Positions 9,679 through 19,080 of a stretch of DNA of 64,000 nt are shown here, piece by piece. Under the pieces are notes generated by a model. That model ran no database searches. It worked only from the letters and a program-made list of their open reading frames with translations, and was not told the DNA's origin. The stretch's first letter is position 1. Every line of letters starts with the position of its first letter. Origin of the DNA: Henricia sp. BOLD:AAB3569 (taxonomy: Eukaryota > Echinodermata > Asteroidea > Spinulosida > Echinasteridae). The translations under genes were made by a program, and so were the position numbers. The stretch covers positions 124,001-188,000 of the forward strand of contig JBBELK010001231.1 of NCBI GenBank assembly GCA_037783545.1, given 5' to 3'.

Positions 9679-12600
9679 GCACTCAGCCAGTTTCTGAGGT
9701 CCGGCCTAAGTACGGGCTGTTTGTTAATGGGACTGTAAGAGGAGTAAGATGTAGGTTTTTGGTGGATTCGGGGTCCACTGACACTTTGGTCGGTAGTCGA
9801 ATTTACCACGAAATGGCCAAAGAACGGAGGCCAGTGTTGGAAACTGAAAAGACCAACATTCAACAGGTAGATGGCAGTCCGCTTTCTGCAGTGGGCATTG
9901 CTTGGGTTGACGTACAATTGGGCAAAACAGTTCGCCCGGTACGAGCAATATTTGCCGACGTAAAGTATGACGGCATATTGGGCATGGATTTCTTGTTGCC
10001 TACTGGTGGTAACTTGGATTTCCGGAGCCTTGAGTTGAGGTTGAATGGGGAACGGCTGAAGTGTACCAATGGTGCAGGGGAGCCGTTTATTGGAAGAGTT
10101 TTGGTTGCCAAATCAGTGGAAATACCGGCAGGCCATGAGGCTGTCGTACCTGGTGCGATAGCAACTGCCTGTGAGGTAGTTGGTAAACCTGCGATAATTG
10201 AGCCTTTGGAAGGTGGAGGTGAATTGGCTGAACGAGGTTTAATGCTAGCCAGATCACTTGTCCAGCCTGGGGCTGAGGTGCTTCCTTTGAGGATTTTGAA
10301 TCTGAATAAGGACAAGCGAGTTGTTCGGAAGGGAACAACTGTTGGCACGATAGGCACGGTTGAGGTGGATGCCATAGCCATAACTGGTCAGAAAAGTGCA
10401 AGTGAGGTTGACGGAGACCTCCCGGCTCACTTGTATGACTTGTTTGATCGGAGCACGGTCAACCTAAGTGAGGAGTATCACGCCGAAGTGAAGTCTTGTT
10501 TGCTTGAATTTCAAGACGTATTTTCTTCGGGTGAACATGACATAGGTCGAACAGACGTGGTGAAGCACCACATAAACACGGGGGATGCACGGCCAATCAA
10601 AGAGAGGCCCAGACGCCATCCCTTGTGTAATCAGGAAGAGATAACGAGGCAAGTGAAAGAGTTGCAGAAGCGAGGGATTATTGAGCCGTCAGATAGTCCC
10701 TGGGCTGCAAATGTGGTGTTAGTCCAGAAGAAAGACGGGACCAAGCGCCTTTGCATCGATTACCGAGGCTTAAATAAGGTTACCATCAAGGATGCGTACC
10801 CTGTGCCCCGGATCGATGAAACGCTTGATGCACTAGCAGGTGCCGAGTGGTTTTCGACACTTGATTTAGCATCCGGATATTGGCAGGTGGCCATGGATGA
10901 GGATGCCAGCCAGAAATCAACCTTTGTGGTGCGAAATGGCTTGTACAAATGGCGGTGCATGCCTTTCGGTCTCTGCAACGCCCCAGCGACGTTTGAGAGG
11001 TTGATGGACAAGGTAATGGCAGGCCTTCAGTGGGACATCCTGTTAATATACCTGGATGATGTCATCGTGTTTGGCAAAACCGTGAAAGAGGAGATTGAGC
11101 GACTGAGAGTTGTTCTCTCCAGGTTGAGAGAAGCTGGCCTTAAGTTGAAGCCTAGTAAGTGCTTCTTATTTCAGAAGCAGGTCAACTATTTGGGACACAT
11201 AGTGTCGCCAGAGGGCGTGGCGACCGACCCTGGAAAGGTTCGATCAGTGGCCGAATGGCCGACGCCCAAGTGCGTAAAGGAAGTTCGGAGTTTTTTAGGA
11301 CTCGCTTCCTACTACCGCAGGTTTGTCCGTGGGTTCGCTGAGGTGGCCTCACCACTCCATGCTTTGACTGAAAAGTCAAGGGAGTTTATTTGGACAGACA
11401 CCTGCCAGGAGTCATTTGAAGAACTTAAACTGAGGTTGCAAACTGCACCTGTTTTGGCGTATCCTATGCCGAACTGTGACTACATCTTGGACACAGATGC
11501 AAGTGGAGAAGGAATAGGGGCAGTTCTGTCTCAGATCCATGAAGGCGAGGAAAAGGTTATCGCCTATGCTAGCCGTAAACTCAGTAGGGCCGAGAGGAAC
11601 TACTGTGTTACGCGGCGAGAACTGTTAGCGGTGGTAGTCTACCTAAAACAGTTTAGACAGTACCTGTATGGTCGGAAAGTTACACTTCGAACCGATCATG
11701 CTGCTCTGCGGTGGTTGCTTAACTTTAAGAACCCCGAGGGCCAGCTTGCAAGGTGGCTCGAAGTAATCAGCGAGTACGATGTGACCGTCCAACACAGACC
11801 TGGGCGCAAGCATGGGAATGCAGACGGGTTATCCCGCAAAGTCTGTAAACAGTGTGGTCGAGCCGACCGTGAGGGTGATGAACCATCAGACGCTGTTGAG
11901 GCAGCAGGAACTGCCATAGCGTCTCATGAGGAGACTGTTCATGGTTGCCGTGAGTTTGACTCTATTGTACCTGCCTCTGAGGTTACAGTGAGGGGCATTT
12001 CTGCCAAGCCACACTTGCCTAGAAATGCAGTGAGGGAGTCTCAACTCAATGACTCGGATATGAGTTGGATAATCAGGACAAAGGAGGAGTCGAGTAGTCG
12101 ACCGAGCTGGGAGGCTGTATCAGCTGGCTCCTCGGCAAACAAAACTCTCTGGTCCTTGTGGGAACAGTTGGAAGTGCGAGATAGTGTCCTGTGTCGTCGT
12201 TGGGAATCAAACGACGGAAAGTCAGTCAGGTGGCGACTTATACTTCCAAAGCAGTTTCGGAAAATAGTACTTCAAGAGTTACATGGTGGCCAGACTAGTG
12301 GTCATTTAGGTGTCAAGAAGACTTTGGCAAAAGTCAAGTTGAGGTATTACTGGCCTGGAATGACCGCAGATGTTAGGTCATTCATAAGGCAGTGTAATCC
12401 GTGTGGGAGGAGGAAATCTCCTACCAAAAGGAGAGTTTCCCCTCTACAACAGTACTTGGTAGGCGAGCCCATGGAAAGAGTGGCTATGGACTTGCTGGGT
12501 CCACTGCCCCTGAGTGACAGTGGAAACAAGTGGATCATGGTAGTCGGAGACTACTGTTCCAAGTGGGTTGAAGCTTACGCTCTACCCGATGCTAAGGCTG

Positions 12601-13568
12601 AGACGGTGGCAAATAAGTTTGTCAGTGAGTTTGTCTGTCGGTTTGGCATGCCACTGGAATTGCATTCCGATCAGGGGACAAACTTTGAGTCCACTGTGTT
12701 TGCCGAAATGTGCAGAGTCTTGGGTATCTCCAAGACGAGAACGACAGCCTACAACCCGAAGTCCGATGGGCTCGTTGAACGTTTCAACAAGACGTTGGTC
12801 AATATGGTGGCCATGATGATCGAGCCAAAGAGAAAACAGCGTGACTGGGATGAGTGCCTCCCGTACGCATGCTTTGCTTACAGGTGCACGCCCCAGGAAT
12901 CCACTGGCGAAACTCCGAACATGATGATGTTGGGAAGAGAGTTGAGATTGCCAGTAGATTTGGTAGTGGAAGGTCCTACAGTAGAGGACACGGCGACGAC
13001 AGATTTTGCACAAAGACTGAGGCATAATTTACAGGAGGCTCATGACAGAGCCAGAGAGTGCCTTAAACGAAGTGCAAAGCATCAAAAGCGTAATTATGAC
13101 CGCAGAGTACATGGTAAAGGACTGCGGGAAGGCCAATTTGCTTGGCTTTTCAACAAGTCCAGGAAGAAGGGGAGATCCCCGAAGTTGGAGTGTCGTTGGG
13201 AAGGGCCATTTCTAGTGGTCAAGAGACTTTCTGACGTAACTTACAGGATTCAACGAAAGCCTGGTAGTAGAGCTTTTGTGGTTCATGGGGATAGGCTCAA
13301 GCCTTACACTGGGGAAAGCCTAACATCATGGACATACGAACCTATACCTAAGATAGTTGAGGAACCATTGGTTGAGGAGGTGACAGTAGTTCCTGGTAGT
13401 GTCAGCGATAGCACGGTTAAAGGGCCGGGAGGAAGTGAACAACCTCCTCAGGCTCTAACTACTGGTCCTGGAAGTAGTTGTGACGAGGGGGGAGCTAAGG
13501 ATAGTTCAGATAAAGCCCCCAGAAGGTACCCACAAAGGGAGCATAGACTTCCTGTGCGGTACAGATAA
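9567..13568 (+). CDS. pol: Pol polyprotein: protease, reverse transcriptase, RNase H, integrase
   Basis: About 1,330 residues if read after the frameshift at 9567; no suitable ATG precedes the protease, which supports expression as a Gag-Pol fusion. The aspartic protease has DSG at 9765-9773, followed about 60 residues on by ILGMDF. Reverse transcriptase shows the fingers motif DYRGLN, FSTLDLASGYWQV and the catalytic YLDD at 11049-11060. RNase H has DTDASGEGIG, a catalytic Glu in TRREL and the later Asp residues in RTDHAAL and HGNADGLSR. Integrase has an HHCC zinc domain (H...H...CNPC) and a DDE triad with Asp at 12489, Asp at 12669 and Glu at 12777, i.e. D-D-x35-E. A GPF-type module (WEGPFLVV) follows; I see no chromodomain. 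The order RT-RH-IN is that of Ty3/gypsy elements. Confidence 0.95.
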   Translation, partial: RQPADRRAHGQAGHFRGPKRRTNEARTRRESEGREPLGTQPVSEVRPKYGLFVNGTVRGVRCRFLVDSGSTDTLVGSRIYHEMAKERRPVLETEKTNIQQVDGSPLSAVGIAWVDVQLGKTVRPVRAIFADVKYDGILGMDFLLPTGGNLDFRSLELRLNGERLKCTNGAGEPFIGRVLVAKSVEIPAGHEAVVPGAIATACEVVGKPAIIEPLEGGGELAERGLMLARSLVQPGAEVLPLRILNLNKDKRVVRKGTTVGTIGTVEVDAIAITGQKSASEVDGDLPAHLYDLFDRSTVNLSEEYHAEVKSCLLEFQDVFSSGEHDIGRTDVVKHHINTGDARPIKERPRRHPLCNQEEITRQVKELQKRGIIEPSDSPWAANVVLVQKKDGTKRLCIDYRGLNKVTIKDAYPVPRIDETLDALAGAEWFSTLDLASGYWQVAMDEDASQKSTFVVRNGLYKWRCMPFGLCNAPATFERLMDKVMAGLQWDILLIYLDDVIVFGKTVKEEIERLRVVLSRLREAGLKLKPSKCFLFQKQVNYLGHIVSPEGVATDPGKVRSVAEWPTPKCVKEVRSFLGLASYYRRFVRGFAEVASPLHALTEKSREFIWTDTCQESFEELKLRLQTAPVLAYPMPNCDYILDTDASGEGIGAVLSQIHEGEEKVIAYASRKLSRAERNYCVTRRELLAVVVYLKQFRQYLYGRKVTLRTDHAALRWLLNFKNPEGQLARWLEVISEYDVTVQHRPGRKHGNADGLSRKVCKQCGRADREGDEPSDAVEAAGTAIASHEETVHGCREFDSIVPASEVTVRGISAKPHLPRNAVRESQLNDSDMSWIIRTKEESSSRPSWEAVSAGSSANKTLWSLWEQLEVRDSVLCRRWESNDGKSVRWRLILPKQFRKIVLQELHGGQTSGHLGVKKTLAKVKLRYYWPGMTADVRSFIRQCNPCGRRKSPTKRRVSPLQQYLVGEPMERVAMDLLGPLPLSDSGNKWIMVVGDYCSKWVEAYALPDAKAETVANKFVSEFVCRFGMPLELHSDQGTNFESTVFAEMCRVLGISKTRTTAYNPKSDGLVERFNKTLVNMVAMMIEPKRKQRDWDECLPYACFAYRCTPQESTGETPNMMMLGRELRLPVDLVVEGPTVEDTATTDFAQRLRHNLQEAHDRARECLKRSAKHQKRNYDRRVHGKGLREGQFAWLFNKSRKKGRSPKLECRWEGPFLVVKRLSDVTYRIQRKPGSRAFVVHGDRLKPYTGESLTSWTYEPIPKIVEEPLVEEVTVVPGSVSDSTVKGPGGSEQPPQALTTGPGSSCDEGGAKDSSDKAPRRYPQREHRLPVRYR

Positions 13569-13585
13569 CTAACTAAGTTATTTTG

Positions 13586-13605
13586 TTTGTTGTTCTGTTG
13601 TGCAG
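13586..13605 (+). promoter_or_regulatory. candidate 3' splice site before ORF3
   Basis: Between the pol stop (13568) and the ORF3 ATG (13610) lies a T-rich run ending TTGTGCAG at 13605, five bases before the ATG. That is a good acceptor context and would let ORF3 be made from a spliced subgenomic RNA, as gypsy env is. No donor was identified. Confidence 0.4.
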
Positions 13606-13609
13606 AACG

Positions 13610-14314
13610 ATGGTCATCACGTGCTACCAGTGCAAGGCCACCTTTACCAAGAAGCAGGGCCTTTGGCGTCACCTGAAACTGATGCACGGACCCCCGCTCT
13701 ACTTCTGCTGTGGGCACTGCAATTACCGTGACAAGCGCCGAGACAATCTTAGACGCCACTACAAAGTTTGTCATCGAGATCACATGGATGAGTACCTTGG
13801 GGTGTCACCTAAGAGCATCGCAGAACCTCGGGAAGGCGTTCAAATGCCCGTATCCATAGGTCGACATCTATTGAAAGGGATGTGGGCAATCAACACCAGC
13901 ACTTCAGGAGAGAAGTCCCCAGCACCAGCTGCTGAGGATAGACCTCCAGAGAGTCCTGTACGAGAATCAGTGATCTCACTGTCACCCACCCCCATCTCGC
14001 CACTGGTGCGCCGGTCATCGCCCATAATTCGTTTGAGTGGGAAACCACGCTCCTTCTTCCGGATGATGAGAAAGGACCGGAAGAAGCCCCCAGACGGTTC
14101 ACCAAGGGCAACGCCGCCATTAAGTCCCCAAGTGCCCGTAAGCCTCAGCCCATCAGTGAGCGATGAACCACCAGCCAAGAAGATGAAGGTAGCCACCATC
14201 GAAGAGGAAATCTTCAGAAACACCTTTATCGAAGGGAAGCTGGTTCATGAGGAAGTCTGCCGCCAAAAGTACCACAAATCGGTTGATGCTGACAAATACG
14301 CTCTGGACGGGTAG
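13610..14314 (+). CDS. ORF3: accessory protein with two C2H2 zinc fingers
   Basis: A 234-residue protein in the position where some gypsy-type elements carry env. Finger 1 is C5-x2-C8-x12-H21-x4-H26 and finger 2 is C34-x2-C37-x12-H50-x4-H55; finger 1 has the usual aromatic and leucine spacers. The middle (residues about 85-190) is rich in Pro and Ser and likely disordered. A short basic segment PAKKMKV near residue 195 resembles a nuclear localisation signal. There is no signal peptide or membrane segment, so it is not an envelope protein. It could bind nucleic acid in the nucleus, perhaps the element's own DNA or RNA; that is inference. The chosen start is the first ATG; the frame is open a few codons upstream without one. 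I do not recognise a named family. Confidence 0.75.
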   Translation: MVITCYQCKATFTKKQGLWRHLKLMHGPPLYFCCGHCNYRDKRRDNLRRHYKVCHRDHMDEYLGVSPKSIAEPREGVQMPVSIGRHLLKGMWAINTSTSGEKSPAPAAEDRPPESPVRESVISLSPTPISPLVRRSSPIIRLSGKPRSFFRMMRKDRKKPPDGSPRATPPLSPQVPVSLSPSVSDEPPAKKMKVATIEEEIFRNTFIEGKLVHEEVCRQKYHKSVDADKYALDG

Positions 14315-14874
14315 AGGATGAACGCGATCTACCGGCACTTGCATGCTAAACTCTAATTTATTGCATATCACTCTGATTATTGTACTATATTGTGTGATTA
14401 TAATTAATTATCCTTGATTATAAACGTGCAAGTGTAGCTATAGTTTTCTAGGCTCGAGTGAAGTCTATTTTTTTAAGCAAAGTTTATATCTGTATTTTTA
14501 TATATTTTAAAGTTTATTTAAAAAGTTTGAAAACATGTTTATAGTTATATTTAAAAAGATTACCTCCAGGGACATTTTAATTATCATAAATTACTTCCGA
14601 TCTAACAAAAAGTATAGTCGTGTATAAAACGACTCGACAGTGTGTGTGGCTTTAAATTTGAGGTATAGTCAAATCAGAAATGACAAGTTGATCATAATGA
14701 GGTTTATTATCAGTGATAAGTTATTTAGTAAACCTCGTTGTAAAGTTATATTAAGTGAGGTCAAGGTAAACCTCAAGTGTTTATACTAATGTGTATTATA
14801 GTACTACCCTGTTTCTTATTGTTGTATTAATTAAGCTATTTGATCCGGGACGGCTCAAGCTTAGCTGGGTCCTG
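14315..14874 (+). other. untranslated segment between ORF3 and the 3' LTR
   Basis: AT-rich sequence with no gene. It contains several GAGGTTTA and AACCTC words in both orientations near 14698-14775. The bases just before the LTR (GCTTAGCTGGGTCC) are not a clean polypurine tract, so the plus-strand primer site is unclear. Confidence 0.5.
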
Positions 14875-16271
14875 TGTAACGAAACAGGGTAGACAGGATA
14901 CCAATCTAAATCATGAATATTCATGCATGGCGCGCGGCGGCCAATCAGGAGAGCGCATCGCTCTATGTCTGGGCGCTGGCCATGTGATTTTGTCAGTTGT
15001 GCAGTATGGCGTCGTTCTGTAAGGACCTGTGCAGTTAGATCTCATAGTGGTTGACGTGGCGCGGTACAGTTATAATATTTTGCAGTGTAGATCCCGTGTT
15101 CTGCGGAGACGCTGTGTCGTGTGAGGACAGACCGACACCGGGTGACTACGAGTAAGGGTGTAGCTATACGAAACATTCGTGATTTTGTGCTTGTTGTTCT
15201 GGAGCAAGTGAGTAGCCGATTGTTGGGTTTGGGATTGTTAGTTTTGGGGACTCAGATTCAGAAAGGAGGTAATTTGTAGGTTGGGTGTAGGCTACGGGCG
15301 ATATTGAGGTTGTCTTGGCCTGTCTGTCAGGACGGCCGAGACGAATCGCTGTCGCATTGCCTGCAGAGCTCTCGTAATTTTGCCCTTTCTCTTTGTGGTC
15401 CCGTGAGGGTCAATTATTGGCCCGGGGCTAACTGTCCGAACTGTATCGTTGGCTGCTCACTTCTCTAGTAGCTTGAAGATTACTGCATTGCCGTGCCCGT
15501 GAGGATTATTGGCACATTGAGTACATGTAACGAGGATTACCGTGCCCATGAGGATTATTGGCACATTGAGTACATGTAACGAGGATTACCGTGCCCATGA
15601 GGATTATTGGCACATTGAGTACATGTAACGAGGATTACCGTGCCCATGAGGATTATTGGCACATTGAGTACATGTAACGAGGTTTACGGTACCCCAGTGA
15701 GGATTACCTAAGCCACCTCTCACGTGTGAGGCTTACTAGAGCCACCTGCCACGTGTGAGGGTTACCTAAGCCACCTCTCACGTGTGAGGCGTACTAGAGC
15801 CACCTGCTACGTGTGAGGGTTACCTAGAGCCACCTGCCACGTGTGAGGGTTACTTGTACTGCATTTACGTTAATTTATGCGTGAGGTTTATCACGCTGCA
15901 TTACCCTGCATTATCATTAAATCAAGCCTGTGTACATTTATTGATTACAACAGTGATTCTGGATTAAACCATATTGATTGTTGTCTCTGTAATTATTGAC
16001 TGTAGAGGATTTATTGCATTGCCCCGTAAGCCTAATTATTAGACCCCGTAGGTTCCGTGAGGTTGATGGTTGCTTAGTAACTGAATAATTCGTCTCCCTT
16101 TCGCAAGGTGGTGGTATATTTCCACCAAACGAACAGCCCCTAGGTTAGGTCCACTGTTCAGTAGATTATCCCCTCTCGTGCAGAGATAACCGCTCATCTC
16201 TGTGCGAGGTTAATAAATATATTTGTGAGCTAGAGACTAAACCAACCGCAGTACCACCGTACCGCGCCACA
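14875..16271 (+). repeat. 3' LTR
   Basis: It matches the 5' LTR over 1,397 bp with no difference seen by eye, including both tandem arrays. The polyadenylation signal AATAAA is at 16212-16217. On the - strand, AATAAA reads at 15937-15942 and 16010-16015, about 290 and 365 bases beyond the stop codon of the protease gene, so this LTR may supply the 3' end of that host transcript. Confidence 0.95.
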
Positions 16272-16303
16272 CTACTTTAAAAAGTACAAGAGAACCTCAG
16301 TCG

Positions 16304-17106
16304 CTAACTCGATCTGATCCCTGTGTGTTTTCGGATCCATGCGATGTAGCGATGTAGGCGGACGTAAAATCCAAATTTGTCCCTCTTGTCGCAGCCCTCG
16401 CCCCAGCTAACGACACCCAGTATGTACCACTTATCGTCCGTCGATTCAGTCACAAAGGGTGCCCCGCTGTCCCCCTCACACGCGTCGCCCATACCCGCCC
16501 GGCTATAGCCGGCACAAAACATGTTGGGAGTCACGGTGTAATTCGTCGATCGCTTGCACATCCCCTGGTCTTTGACCGGAAGGCTGACCGTTTTGAGGTG
16601 CCGAGGGTAGTGCTCGTCGACGGGGGAAATCTTACCCCAACCTGACACCACCCCGCTCCGCCCAGGCGACAACATATGCTTGGCAATTTTTTTAGGTGGA
16701 ATACAAATCGGCCGCACATAATCCGTAAACTCGATATCCCTGGCGAGTTTGATTAGAGCCACGTCGGCGTCAAAAAGATCAGTGTCAAATTTCTTGTTGA
16801 CAATGATATTCTCGACCCGGTAGGCCTGCTGTTGCTCTTCTGGTAGACTCCGGTCGAAGTCGCCTAGCTGCACCATGATGTCGTCCTTGGTAGCACCGCG
16901 GGATGTGATGCAGTGGGCGGCCGTTACGATCCACCGGGAGTCCAAGATGGAACCGTGGCAAAACAGACTGCCCTTGTCCACGTACCAGAGCTGAGCCAGC
17001 CAGGGCGTGGATCCCTTGTGGGCCGCTTTACCGCTTGTGATTTTCTGGACGATTTCGGAAGCATGAAGGTCCAAACTTGGGTTCAACGGAGCTTGGCGTC
17101 CACAAA
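16304..17106 (-). CDS. exon 6: trypsin-type serine protease domain
   Basis: Encodes residues 487-753 and the stop. The acceptor is CTCTTTCAG just before 17106. The linker starts ICGRQ; Cys488 probably pairs with Cys621 so that the two chains stay linked after activation. The activation site reads EIVQK|ITSGKAA, so cleavage would follow Lys508; the usual IVGG is replaced by ITSG. Triad: His551 in TAAHC, Asp601 in DADVALIKL, Ser700 in GDSGAP. The residue six before the serine is Asp694, and Gly722 and Gly732 line the pocket, predicting cleavage after Arg or Lys. GDSGAP in place of the common GDSGGP is slightly unusual. The stop is TAG at 16306-16304; the retrotransposon begins 32 bp further on. 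Confidence 0.93.
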
Positions 17107-17423
17107 CTGAAAGAGCAAGATATATACTAATAAATGGTTCTGGCAGCATCAAGACTGGATTTAAAACAGCTAATGCGGAATTCCAAGTAAGCAAATTGGG
17201 AGCACATCTACAAAGTCAAAGCTGAAATGTTGGTCGTTGATAATATTGGTCGTTATGTAATCGAATGCACTTTTTCAAAACTTTCCCCTGAAACATTTGA
17301 GGCGAAGCTTTCTTTTAGTGAATCTCCCTGTTATGGAATTATGACCGTGCACGTCACTTGTGTATTTGACCATATTTACGCGAAAACAATTTTAGATGGT
17401 AGGTTCGGCGTACTAGATCGGTC

Positions 17424-17571
17424 TATAGAGCTTCTGCACCAGTCGCCATGACAGGGGGCAGGTTTTCTTATTTAAATGATGTAACAATAGAACCACAAAG
17501 CACCTACTCATGCATGACACATGGTAACAATGTGGCTGCCCCCTGTCATGGCCGCCGTGCAAAGGCTCTAT
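17424..17571. repeat. hairpin MITE in intron 5
   Basis: Inverted arms of about 37 bases (CTATAGAGCTTCTGCACCAG ... and CCATGACAGGGGGCAG) surround a short unique centre. It lies between exons 5 and 6 of the protease gene and has no coding capacity. Confidence 0.65.
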
Positions 17572-17869
17572 TGGCTCGTTTCACTGATATTCAGCTAATA
17601 TATACAATCAAGTGAGCCCCGCCATGCGTATCCTTGAAGCACTGTTTGGACATTTTCTTTATCAATCAAATATTCGAGTCGTATAGTATTTTGTACATCC
17701 CTACTTAGTGGTTTTTCCTTCACTAGACTGCAACTGTTGATTTTATTGTGTCTTTGATTTACACGAGAAAAGACATTACAGAAAAGGGATTTAAACAGTC
17801 CTTTTTAATTTGTTTCAATTATTTTTACTTTTTACTTTTTACAATTATTTTCAAACTCCGCAAGTTCCC

Positions 17870-18060
17870 TTTTCAGACAGAGCCAAAAAGAATGATTGAG
17901 TGCACCTTCAAGCCCTGTAAAGGCTGGACCGAGATTTTCCAGGGCAAACCCATACTGGCGGGCCCAATATGTTTTATACAAACCAATTGTCATTCATCTC
18001 ACAGGCTTTTACCGCAGGATATCAATCACATGTCACCGTTCAAGGTAAAAGACCTCTACA
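17870..18060 (+). repeat. SINE fragment, head portion
   Basis: Matches, in the opposite orientation, the distal part of the SINE at 31460-31905: shared words CAGACAGAGC, GAGTGCACCTT, AGATTTTCCA and GGCTTTTACCG. The tRNA-like centre is missing, so this copy is truncated. Confidence 0.5.
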
Positions 18061-18239
18061 GCAGACACTTTGATAAAGGATTCAGTGTTCACCCAACGTG
18101 TTTCTTACGCCCAACCCCCATGTACTGTTGAAAACAGTACCATAATGCAACGATGCATATATTTTGTTTGTGCTCAGGTCAGCGCAGAGTTAAGCTGTCT
18201 GCAATGTGCCGTAGTATATTGTGTTTTCGAAATACTTAC

Positions 18240-18539
18240 TGTCGGCTAGCTTTGGCTTGGCGTTTACTGCAAATACAGCGTAGGGTCCAGTTCCCGCTGC
18301 AGTTTTTCCCGCCACCAGGAATTTGTACCGCCTCGTTGCTTGGACACCGCTCAACTCCACTCTCGTTGCCATGGTGTGGCCGGTGTGCGTAACCTTGTCC
18401 ATAGTTATGTCCAGGAGTATGTATGTGTAGCCGGTGAGGGCGCCATTCTGGCTGCTGCACGGAATGGCGTCCCACGTGACCTTGAGTCTTGTGTCCGATT
18501 TGTACACGGTGTGTATGCCGGAGGGTCCCACCGTAGGCA
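18240..18539 (-). CDS. exon 5: third fibronectin type III domain
   Basis: Encodes residues 387-487. The acceptor is TTCGCAG before 18539 and the donor is GTAAGT after 18240; both borders are phase 1, so the 300-nt exon is a complete movable domain. FN3 hallmarks are LKVTWDAI (strand B tryptophan), GYTYILLDI, then LSGVQATRRYKFLVAGKTAAG for strands F and G. FN3 domains usually act as spacers or binding modules outside the cell. Confidence 0.85.
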
Positions 18540-18782
18540 CTGCGAACAAAATATGGAGATATCAACATTAATCGAAAGATCTAAAGGGGGTGTTTTAATC
18601 TAATTATGGACTTGAACGGCAGAGTAGTCATCTATCGACGGCATGCCGTTGGTGCAGTGTAGCGCGTTGCGCGTGTGACGAGCACGCGCAACACATGCAT
18701 CGCGCGTACAAACGTTGACCAATCAAAATTTGACTTTATACCGCCAATAGTACATCCTTATTTACGCAGAGGCAACTTTTAG

Positions 18783-18840
18783 TCGTGTTCCCTGAATCGG
18801 TTCTATGAAATGCAAACTGCTGATTGGGAAGGTAACAGAT
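18783..18840. repeat. fragment of the GTGTCCCCTGAATC MITE
   Basis: GTTCCCTGAATCGGTTCTATGAAATG and following words match the left arm of the MITE at 29763-29930. Only one end is present. Confidence 0.35.
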
Positions 18841-18859
18841 TATTAATTCGTGCGAAGCC

Positions 18860-19080
18860 TTTTGCGCGAAAATGCGACGCGTGTCGCTTTCAGTCAAAGC
18901 GGTTTGGAGGAAGTTTAGTGTGAAATGAGACACTGAGACTACAGTTTCGACTTGGGTGGTAAGCATTTTTGGGGGATTCTGCAATTTTCAGTGGGAGATT
19001 TCATTCCAAATTCCTTCCAAACCAATTTTCTCAAAGCGACGCGCGTCGCATATACCCGTGAATCCAGACTTAGTGCGCCT
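18860..19080. repeat. MITE with GCGACGCGCGTCGC subterminal repeats, copy 1
   Basis: GCGCGAAAATGCGACGCG and GTCGCTTT at the left reappear inverted as AAAGCGACGCGCGTCGC near 19036. A central CTTGGG...CAGTG region matches 44503-44744. The outer terminus GTGAATCCAGACTTAGTG is also shared. It lies in intron 4, just 5' of exon 5. Confidence 0.55.

Larger units (their letters stand above)
6253..16271 (+). mobile_element. full-length Ty3/gypsy-type LTR retrotransposon
   Basis: A 10,019-bp element bounded by direct LTRs at 6253-7649 and 14875-16271. Both LTRs begin TGTAAC and end CCACA, and I found no difference between them by eye. The flanks are CTAC at 6249-6252 and CTAC at 16272-16275, a 4-bp target-site duplication. 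The primer site is at 7652-7669. Internal genes, in order, are a small membrane ORF, Gag, Pol (protease, reverse transcriptase, RNase H, integrase) and a C2H2 zinc-finger ORF. The Pol order places it in Ty3/gypsy; I did not assign a clade. No inactivating stop or frameshift was found other than the presumed programmed one, so the copy looks young and possibly autonomous. It sits 32 bp beyond the stop codon of the protease gene, on the opposite strand. Confidence 0.95.

Noticed and set aside
9860-10401. Open frames antisense to pol (173 and 104 codons)
   Set aside because: They mirror the GC-balanced pol coding region; no known domain was seen and the pol frame is clearly the real gene.
13840-14223. 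Open frames antisense to the retrotransposon ORF3
   Set aside because: They overlap the zinc-finger ORF on the other strand and have no recognisable motif.
14840-15022. 60-codon frame at the start of the 3' LTR
   Set aside because: It runs across the internal region and the LTR start, so it cannot exist in the 5' LTR copy, and it has no motif.
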